Assembly (NCBI RefSeq): GCF_014651115.1
Contig: NZ_BMWG01000001.1
Coordinates: 764,320 to 828,319 of the forward strand
Origin: Streptomyces inusitatus
Lineage (GTDB): Bacteria > Actinomycetota > Actinomycetes > Streptomycetales > Streptomycetaceae
DNA length: 64,000 nt
Direction of reading: 5' to 3'
Notes under the pieces: generated by a model
Told to the model about the DNA's origin: nothing
What the model saw: only the letters and a program-made list of their open reading frames with translations
The model's database searches: none
Position numbers and translations under genes: made by a program
Shown: positions 58,571 to 64,000 of the stretch, one piece after another
Layout: the number at the start of each line of letters is the position of its first letter
Position numbering within the stretch: the stretch's first letter is position 1

Positions 58571-58603
58571 AGGGCCGTCCCGCTCGCCAGGCGGGACGGC
58601 CCT
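58571..58603 (+). terminator. Terminator of the secreted protein gene
   Basis: A 13-bp perfect stem (AGGGCCGTCCCGC / GCGGGACGGCCCT) with a 7-nt loop lies 29 bp after the stop codon. Confidence 0.85.
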
Positions 58604-58638
58604 GTTCCGGGTTTCCGGACGCCGAAGGAGTACGCAAA

Positions 58639-58675
58639 ACACCCCCTGATCGCGTTTCCGCGGATCAGGGGGTGT
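58639..58675 (-). terminator. Terminator of tRNA-Ser(CGA)
   Basis: A 13-bp stem (ACACCCCCTGATC / GATCAGGGGGTGT) with inner CGCG pairs, followed on the minus strand by TTTTGCG. It lies 7 bp beyond the tRNA 3' end. Confidence 0.85.
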
Positions 58676-58681
58676 GAGAAG

Positions 58682-58766
58682 CGGTAGCGGAGGGATTTGA
58701 ACCCTCGGTGAGTTTCCCCACACTCGCTTTCGAGGCGAGCTCCTTCGGCCGCTCGGACACGCTACC
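58682..58766 (-). tRNA. tRNA-Ser (anticodon CGA)
   Basis: An 85-nt class II tRNA on the minus strand: acceptor GGTAGCG/CGCTACC with discriminator G, CCA not encoded. The anticodon stem CTCGC/GCGAG has loop CTCGAAA, giving CGA. The long variable arm TGTGGGGAAACTCACC is typical for tRNA-Ser. Confidence 0.96.
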
Positions 58767-58873
58767 GGGAGAGAGCTTAGCCCACAGTGGGCCGTGAGCC
58801 GAAATCGGTTGATGGATGAGGTGTTTTCGCAGGTGGGGAGGGTGGGGGGCGACGAGGGGGCGGTCAGGGGCGG

Positions 58874-59359
58874 TCAGCGGGTGCGGAAGAAGTCGGTGAG
58901 GAGCTTCGCGCACTCGGGTTCCAGGACGCCCTGGACGACCTCGGGGCGGTGGTTGAGCCTGCGGTCGCGGACGACGTCCCAGAGGGAGCCGGCCGCGCCG
59001 GCCTTCTCGTCGCGGGCGCCGTAGATGACGCGGTCGAGGCGGGACTGGGTGATCGCACCGGCGCACATGGTGCAGGGTTCGAGGGTCACGACCAGGGTGC
59101 AGCCGGACAGCCGCCAGCCGCCGAGGTGCTCGGCGGCGCGGCGGATCGCCAGTACCTCGGCGTGGGCCGTGGGGTCGCCGGTCAGTTCGCGTTCGTTGTG
59201 GCCGAAGGAGAGCGGGACGCCGTCGGGGTCCAGCACGACGGCGCCGACCGGCACATCGCCGGAGAGCGCCGCGTGTCCGGCCTCCGCGAGGGCGAGACGC
59301 ATCGGCGTCTCCCACGGGTCTCGTACGGGGTCTCCTGTCAGGGTGGCCTCTTCCGTCAC
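58874..59359 (-). CDS. tadA: tRNA(adenine-34) deaminase
   Basis: A 161-residue deaminase that converts A34 of tRNA-Arg(ACG) to inosine. The zinc-binding and proton-shuttle motif is TAHAEVLAI, and the second motif is LEPCTMCAGAI. The C-terminal FFRTR tail is present. The GTG start at 59359 overlaps the stop of the upstream gene by one base; ATG 59302 inside the gene is an alternative. Its substrate tRNA gene is at 44300-44372. Confidence 0.95.
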   Translation of the reverse strand: MTEEATLTGDPVRDPWETPMRLALAEAGHAALSGDVPVGAVVLDPDGVPLSFGHNERELTGDPTAHAEVLAIRRAAEHLGGWRLSGCTLVVTLEPCTMCAGAITQSRLDRVIYGARDEKAGAAGSLWDVVRDRRLNHRPEVVQGVLEPECAKLLTDFFRTR

Positions 59360-59895
59360 TAGCGGACGGTCTCCAGCACCTCGGCCGCGCCCAGGGCGTC
59401 GGCGATCTCCGGCAGTGCGTCGGTGTTCAGGGTCAGCAGCTCCTTCTCCGAGAGGCCGAGGTCGGCGAGGATGCCGCGGTCGCCCAGCGGCGCGGCCGGC
59501 ACCGCCTCGGCGGCGGGGTCCGTGTCGTCGTCATGGTCATTGTCGTGCGCGGACGGCTCTCCGTCCTCGGTGCCGTCGAGGTCCAGCGCGTCCAGTTCGT
59601 CGGACGGGTCGTCGGCGTCCCGGCCGAGCAGTTCATTGGTGAGGATCTCCCCGTACGAGGAGCGCGCGGCGGCTGCCGCGTCGGAGACGAAGATACGAGG
59701 ATCCTCCTCGCCCTCCACCCGGACGAGTCCGAACCAGGAATCCTCCTGCTCGATGAAGAGGATCACCGTGTCCTCGTCCAGCGAGGCCGCGCGGGCCAGA
59801 TCGGACAGATCGGACAGGGTCTCCACATCGTCGAACTCCGTGTCGCTCGCTTCCCACCCGTCTTGAGTGCGCGCGAGCAGTGCGGCGAAGTACAC
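59359..59895 (-). CDS. TadA-associated protein
   Basis: A 178-residue acidic protein of the actinobacterial family always found beside tadA (TIGR03941 type). It begins [20 protein letters not shown] and contains [20 protein letters not shown] and [16 protein letters not shown]; an Asp/Glu-rich stretch ([12 protein letters not shown]) lies in the middle. GTG 59895 with GGGAGAG upstream was chosen over a longer frame. It overlaps tadA by one base; a role as a TadA partner is inferred from this fixed coupling. Confidence 0.88.
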   Translation of the reverse strand: MYFAALLARTQDGWEASDTEFDDVETLSDLSDLARAASLDEDTVILFIEQEDSWFGLVRVEGEEDPRIFVSDAAAAARSSYGEILTNELLGRDADDPSDELDALDLDGTEDGEPSAHDNDHDDDTDPAAEAVPAAPLGDRGILADLGLSEKELLTLNTDALPEIADALGAAEVLETVR

Positions 59896-60135
59896 CGTGA
59901 CTCTCCCACTGATCAGAGGTGTGACGACTGGGCGGTGCGCTGATGTGTGCCTCGCCCACTCGGAATCGTGGCAGAAACCGGGGCTTTGCGAGAGGTCTTC
60001 CGTCGTTGCGTCGGCCATCAGTTCTCATCCGGTCCCATCCGGAGGTTTCACGTGGAACCAGGGAACCGGCGCGGAAGCCGCTGCGGGACCGGTGTGGAAC
60101 CAGTGCGGGAGCCGGTGTCGGGGGCACCGGACGGG

Positions 60136-60417
60136 CTACCAGCGGAAGGTGCGCATCCGCATCTGCTGGCGCATCCGGGCCGCCCTGGCCCGCCGGGGCT
60201 GGACGCGGTCCCGCAGGGCCTTCGCCTCGTTCAGCTCTCGGAGGAACTGGGCGCGTCGCCGTCTGCGCTCGGAGTTCGACTCCGGATCGGTCTCGTGCTC
60301 ATTCTCCGGCTCTGTCTCCGGGCTTTTCCGGGCGTGCTCCACGGCGCGCTCCACGGCGCGTTGCCCGCGCTCGCACCCGTGCTCGTGCTCATGTTCGGGA
60401 TACTCCGGTTCCGGCAT
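60136..60417 (-). CDS. Small basic conserved protein
   Basis: A 93-residue protein: acidic/His-rich N-terminal part ([18 protein letters not shown]), a Glu-rich helix, then the distinctive Arg-rich C-terminus [20 protein letters not shown] and [18 protein letters not shown] recall similar small proteins ending in MRTFRW near upp in Streptomyces. Start uncertain: ATG 60417 has only a weak ribosome-binding site. It is divergent from upp. Bases 59896-60135 hold nothing else recognisable. Confidence 0.65.
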   Translation of the reverse strand: MPEPEYPEHEHEHGCERGQRAVERAVEHARKSPETEPENEHETDPESNSERRRRRAQFLRELNEAKALRDRVQPRRARAARMRQQMRMRTFRW

Positions 60418-60502
60418 CGGCCACACCACTCCACGGCTGGACGTCTGCCTCCACCTTCCCTCCGGAAGGTTCCTTGATGCGAGCCGGGCTACTGTTGACG
60501 TC

Positions 60503-61138
60503 ATGCGGATCCATGTCGTCGACCACCCGCTGGTGGCGCACAAACTCACCACGCTGCGCGATCGGCGCACCGACTCCCCCACCTTCCGGCGGCTCGCCGA
60601 CGAGCTGGTCACGCTCCTCGCGTACGAGGCGACCAGGGACGTGCGCACCGAGCTGGTGGACATCGAGACCCCGGTGGTCCGGACGACCGGTGTGAAGCTG
60701 TCGCACCCGCGCCCGCTGGTGGTGCCGATCCTCCGGGCCGGGCTCGGGATGCTCGACGGGATGGTGCGGCTGCTGCCCACCGCCGAGGTCGGCTTCCTCG
60801 GGATGATCCGCAATGAGGAGACGCTGGAGGCGTCGACCTATGCCACGCGGATGCCGGAGGACCTTTCCGGGCGTCAGGTGTATGTCCTGGACCCGATGCT
60901 GGCGACCGGCGGGACGCTGGTAGCGGCGATCCGTGAGCTGATCAAGCGCGGTGCGGACGATGTGACGGCCGTGGTGCTGCTGGCCGCCCCCGAGGGCGTC
61001 GAGGTCATGGAGCGCGAGCTGGCGGGGACGCCGGTGACCGTGGTGACAGCCGCGGTGGACGAGCGGCTGAACGAGCAGGGGTACATCGTGCCCGGGCTCG
61101 GTGACGCCGGTGACCGGATGTACGGCAGCGCGGAGTAG
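60503..61138 (+). CDS. upp: Uracil phosphoribosyltransferase
   Basis: A 211-residue enzyme that makes UMP from uracil and PRPP in pyrimidine salvage. The PRPP loop is [20 protein letters not shown], and the uracil-binding end [16 protein letters not shown]. Other family marks are [20 protein letters not shown] and [18 protein letters not shown] 60503 matches the family N-terminus. It ends in a strong hairpin. Confidence 0.97.
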   Translation: MRIHVVDHPLVAHKLTTLRDRRTDSPTFRRLADELVTLLAYEATRDVRTELVDIETPVVRTTGVKLSHPRPLVVPILRAGLGMLDGMVRLLPTAEVGFLGMIRNEETLEASTYATRMPEDLSGRQVYVLDPMLATGGTLVAAIRELIKRGADDVTAVVLLAAPEGVEVMERELAGTPVTVVTAAVDERLNEQGYIVPGLGDAGDRMYGSAE

Positions 61139-61164
61139 CGGAGCGGTCGCGCGGCTCAGGATGT

Positions 61165-61201
61165 GGAGAAGCCCCGGGTCCCCTGGACCCGGGGCTTCTC
61201 C
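61165..61201. terminator. Bidirectional terminator after upp
   Basis: A 17-bp perfect stem (GGAGAAGCCCCGGGTCC / GGACCCGGGGCTTCTCC) with loop CCT between the convergent stops at 61138 and 61236. Confidence 0.92.
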
Positions 61202-61235
61202 GTGCTCCGGGGACCCGGGGCCGCCGGGCGCCCGC

Positions 61236-61862
61236 TCAGCACTTGGGCTTCGGCCCCGGCGCGGGGTTGGCGAGAGCGGTGAGGGCGCGGTCGGCCGCGG
61301 GCTTGGGGGACAGCTTGGTGAAGGCCGTGCCGAGGATCAGGTCGACGTCCTTGGTCTTGCGGGCGTCGGTCTTGTTGGTGGTGCCCTTGAGCTGGGTGCC
61401 GAGGAGAAGGAAGGGGCCCTTGACGGCCGTCGGGGAGCCCAGCAGCACACCCGTGTTCTTGATTTTCTTGTCGAAGGCGGCGGGGGCGTTGCCCACCTTG
61501 CCGATGGTGAAGCCGCGCTTCTTCAGCTCGTCGGCGGCGGCCTTGGCGAGACCGCTGCGAGGGGTGGCGTTGTAGACGTTCACGGTGACCTGGGCCGGTC
61601 TGAGCCGCAGCGGCGGCGCGGCGGACTCCTTGGGAGCCGGCTTGCAGTCCTCGCCGCGGGCCGCCGCGGCGGCCTTCTTGCCGTCGTCCGTGAAGACGTC
61701 GATGAGCTGTAGCGTCCCCCAGCCGGCCACTCCGAGAACGACCCCTGCGGCGACCAGCGCCGTGATGATCCTGCGGCGCTTGCGCGGGCGTCGCATCCGC
61801 GGGTACGTCTCGCCCGTGACGCGGTACTTTCCACCCATGCCGGGAGGAGTCAGCATGCTCAT
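61236..61862 (-). CDS. LytR C-terminal-domain protein
   Basis: A 208-residue single-pass membrane protein: basic stretch MRRPRKRRR, transmembrane helix IITALVAAGVVLGVAGWGTL (~33-52), then an extracytoplasmic LytR_C domain (VTVNVYNATPRSGLAKAAAD, VGNAPAAFDKKIKNTGVLLG, VDLILGTAFTKL). The family accompanies cell-wall glycopolymer transfer, but this protein lacks the LCP catalytic domain. Start ATG 61862 or 61856. Confidence 0.9.
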   Translation of the reverse strand: MSMLTPPGMGGKYRVTGETYPRMRRPRKRRRIITALVAAGVVLGVAGWGTLQLIDVFTDDGKKAAAAARGEDCKPAPKESAAPPLRLRPAQVTVNVYNATPRSGLAKAAADELKKRGFTIGKVGNAPAAFDKKIKNTGVLLGSPTAVKGPFLLLGTQLKGTTNKTDARKTKDVDLILGTAFTKLSPKPAADRALTALANPAPGPKPKC

Positions 61863-61955
61863 GGGCGCAGCGTAATGCGGCCCGGGGGCCATTCGTACAA
61901 GATGATCGACTGACTGGGTCCGTACGGCCTCCGAAAGGCCCCGAACGGGTCAGTG

Positions 61956-62252
61956 TCAGCCCAGTTCGAGGACCCGTGCGTGCAGGACCTGCCGCTGCTG
62001 GAGCGCGGCGCGCACCGCGCGGTGCAGGCCGTCCTCCAGATAGAGGTCGCCCTGCCACTTCACGACATGGGCGAAGAGGTCGCCGTAGAAGGTGGAGTCC
62101 TCGGCGAGGAGGGTCTCCAGATCGAGCTGGCCCTTGGTGGTCACCAGCTGATCGAGGCGGACCGGGCGCGGCGCGACGTCCGCCCACTGCCGGGTGCTTT
62201 CCCGGCCATGGTCGGGGTAAGGCCGTCCGTTTCCGATGCGCTTGAAGATCAC
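61956..62252 (-). CDS. Small conserved actinobacterial protein (VapB-antitoxin-like annotation)
   Basis: A 98-residue protein: MIFKRIGNGRPYPDHGRES, then LVTTKGQLDLETLLAEDSTF, GDLFAHVVKWQGDLYLEDGL and HRAVRAALQQRQVLHARVLE. I recall this family being labelled as a VapB-like antitoxin in Streptomyces, but no toxin gene lies next to it. The GLHRAVRAA segment hints at a ParB/Srx-like fold. Function unknown. Confidence 0.82.
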   Translation of the reverse strand: MIFKRIGNGRPYPDHGRESTRQWADVAPRPVRLDQLVTTKGQLDLETLLAEDSTFYGDLFAHVVKWQGDLYLEDGLHRAVRAALQQRQVLHARVLELG

Positions 62253-62348
62253 ACGGAAAGCCTACCGGGCGAGCGCCTCCGGGCGCAGCCACGGCGGCCG
62301 AGTGCGATCCTGGGCAAAACTCCTCAGATACGGAGAATCGGGGGCCTC

Positions 62349-63887
62349 ATGGTCGAGAGCGTGCCGCCGCCCGCGCGGGAAATCGCCTCCGGGTACGCCC
62401 TCACGGGAGCGGCGATCGAGCTGGGCGCGCTTCTGTGGGAGGGGCGGTGTCTGCCCGAGGCCCCGATCCGTATCCCGCTGTCGATGCTCAACCGGCACGG
62501 ACTGGTGGCCGGGGCGACCGGGACGGGCAAGACGAAGACGCTCCAGCTGATCGCCGAGCAGCTCTCCGCCAACGGTGTGCCGGTCTTTCTCGCGGACATC
62601 AAGGGGGACGTCTCCGGCATCTCCGCCCCCGGGCAGCCGGGCGAGCGGGTGGGCGAACGAGCCGCGCAGGTCGGACAGGAGTGGGAGGCGCGGGGGTTCC
62701 CCGCCGAGTTCTACGGGCTCGGCGGCATCGGCCCGGGGATCCCGGTCCGGGCGACGGTGACCGGCTTCGGTCCCGTACTGCTCTCCAAGGTGCTCGGGCT
62801 CAACCCGACGCAGGAGCAGTCGCTCGGGCTGATCTTCCACTACGCCGACGCCAAGGGGCTCGAACTGGTGGATCTGAAGGATCTGCGGGCGGTGGTCGCG
62901 TTTCTGACCTCGCCCGAGGGGAGGGCCGAACTCAAGGACATCGGCGGGCTGTCCGCCGCCACGGCCGGGGTGATCCTGCGGTCGGTGACCGCGTTCGAGC
63001 AGCAGGGTGCGGGGGGTTTCTTCGGGGAGCCGGAGTTCGACACCTCGGAGCTGCTGCGGACCGCGCCGGACGGGAGCGGGCTGGTCTCCGTGCTGGAACT
63101 GGCGGCGGTGCAGGGCAAGCCGCAGCTGTTCTCGACGTTTCTGATGTGGCTGCTGGCGGACCTCTTCCACGAGCTGCCGGAGGCGGGGGACCTGGCCAAG
63201 CCCAAGCTGGTCTTCTTCCTGGACGAGGCGCATCTGCTGTTCACGGGCGCGAGCAAGGCGTTTCTGGAGGCGATCACCCAGACCGTGCGGCTGATTCGCT
63301 CGAAAGGGGTCGGGGTGTTCTTCGTGACCCAGACGCCCAAGGACGTGCCCTCCGATGTGCTGGCCCAGCTCGGCAACCGGGTGCAGCACGCGCTGCGGGC
63401 GTTCACCCCGGAGGACGCCAAGGCGCTGAAGGCGACGGTCCGTACGTTCCCGAACTCGGCGTACGACCTGGAGGAGGTGCTCACCGGGCTCGGCACCGGC
63501 GAGGCGGTGATCACCGTACTGAGCGAGTCGGGCGCTCCGACCCCGGTGGCGGCCACCCGGCTGCGGGCCCCGCAGTCGCTGATGGGGCCGGTGGACGCGG
63601 CGGCGCTGGACGCGGCGGTGCGGGAGTCACCGCTGTACGAGCGCTACGCGCGGGCGGTGGACCGGGAGTCGGCGTTCGAGAAGCTGGCGGCGAAGGCCGA
63701 ACGGGCGGAGCCGGAACAGGAGAAAGCACCGGAGCCAAAAGCGCGGGGCGGTGACCGGGACGACGGTTCGCTGGTCGAGCAGGTGGTGGGCAGCGGGGTC
63801 TTCCGCTCGCTGGCGCGCTCGGTCGGCACCCAGATCGGCCGCGAGATCACCCGCTCCCTCTTCGGCACCGCCCGCCGGCGGCGCTAG
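62349..63887 (+). CDS. HerA-like ATPase (DUF853)
   Basis: A 512-residue P-loop ATPase. Walker A is AGATGTGKTKTLQLIAEQL, Walker B KLVFFLDEAHLLF, and an Arg-rich region with FFVTQTPKDVPSDVLAQLGN and QHALRAFTPEDAKAL follows. The C-terminus is Glu/Lys-rich, then GSGVFRSLARSVGTQIGREI and a basic RRRR end. HerA-like proteins work as DNA translocases, usually with NurA; none is seen here, as normal for this family. ATG 62349 follows a weak GGGG. Bases 63888-64000 hold nothing recognised. Confidence 0.92.
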   Translation: MVESVPPPAREIASGYALTGAAIELGALLWEGRCLPEAPIRIPLSMLNRHGLVAGATGTGKTKTLQLIAEQLSANGVPVFLADIKGDVSGISAPGQPGERVGERAAQVGQEWEARGFPAEFYGLGGIGPGIPVRATVTGFGPVLLSKVLGLNPTQEQSLGLIFHYADAKGLELVDLKDLRAVVAFLTSPEGRAELKDIGGLSAATAGVILRSVTAFEQQGAGGFFGEPEFDTSELLRTAPDGSGLVSVLELAAVQGKPQLFSTFLMWLLADLFHELPEAGDLAKPKLVFFLDEAHLLFTGASKAFLEAITQTVRLIRSKGVGVFFVTQTPKDVPSDVLAQLGNRVQHALRAFTPEDAKALKATVRTFPNSAYDLEEVLTGLGTGEAVITVLSESGAPTPVAATRLRAPQSLMGPVDAAALDAAVRESPLYERYARAVDRESAFEKLAAKAERAEPEQEKAPEPKARGGDRDDGSLVEQVVGSGVFRSLARSVGTQIGREITRSLFGTARRRR

Positions 63888-64000
63888 ACGTCCCGGCCGG
63901 CGGGCCCGTGCCTCTGTGGGACGGGACCGGCGGCCCCCGGGCGGGGGGGCGGCTGCTCGACTTCCCGGTGGCGGCCCCGTGGCCCCCGTGGAGGGCCCCG

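Noticed and set aside
1..64000. CRISPR arrays, rRNA genes, intact insertion sequences
   Set aside because: No regularly spaced repeats of 25-40 bp, no rRNA signatures and no transposase motifs were seen.

Overview
The window is a high-GC actinobacterial chromosome segment that reads as Streptomyces. The evidence is very GC-rich third codon positions, frequent GTG starts, GTGA/ATGA gene overlaps, a Tat-exported DyP peroxidase in a copper operon, a Streptomyces subtilisin inhibitor, paired SigB-type sigma factors (SigF and a neighbour), SigE-family sigma factor, and HATPase anti-sigma/SpoIIE regulators. The order serS - prephenate dehydratase - DyP/copper operon ... sigF pair ... tadA - upp resembles my memory of the S. 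coelicolor core region not far from oriC; that synteny is recalled, not computed.

Layout. 61-3671: HAD phosphatase, serS and pheA, with a 570-bp gene-free stretch (2163-2732) holding a cluster of DnaA boxes. 3832-10148: a minus-strand operon for extracytoplasmic copper handling (DyP peroxidase, CopC-CopD fusion, PCu(A)C chaperone, Sco1, YcnI-like, membrane protein). 10344-20879: regulators and housekeeping (HATPase proteins, Xaa-Pro aminopeptidase, degenerate SpoIIE phosphatase, prim-pol-like protein, SEC-C protein, GDPD, HtrA protease). 20965-21054: tRNA-Ser(UGA).

21200-28100 is an accessory island. It carries an HTH protein, an integrase remnant, a compact candidate RiPP locus, an ABC-ATPase remnant and a second small group of DnaA-like boxes. 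The RiPP locus is the main find: two small Cys-containing proteins, a radical SAM/SPASM enzyme, a 54-residue Cys-x-Cys precursor-like peptide translationally coupled to it, and a GNAT protein, with a divergent XRE-TPR regulator and a two-repeat protein behind the regulator.

28191-38903: GNAT; a HicB-like regulator with operator-like repeats, DUF4097 protein and DrrAB-type ABC transporter; a MaoC/DUF35 fusion with a lipid-transfer thiolase; a DUF1906 secreted protein; SigE-family sigma factor; fatty acyl-CoA ligase. 38967-43718: a 1370-residue pseudo hybrid kinase and an SSI-type inhibitor with an odd reactive loop. 43962-46809: tRNA-Ser(GCU), tRNA-Arg(ACG), a DUF2797 gene interrupted by an in-frame TGA, a monooxygenase-fold protein and an orphan OmpR regulator. 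46853-51426: two drug-efflux MFS pumps with TetR and MarR regulators and clear operators. 52082-54133: sigF and a paralogue sharing a nearly identical DNA stretch. 54340-63887: Dabb protein, tiny membrane protein, Phd-VapC pair, two-component system, secreted protein, tRNA-Ser(CGA), tadA with its companion, upp, LytR_C protein and a HerA-like ATPase.

No rRNA, CRISPR array or intact insertion sequence was seen. Coordinates were derived by hand from reading frames, start codons and ribosome-binding sites; family calls rest on motifs, not on searches.
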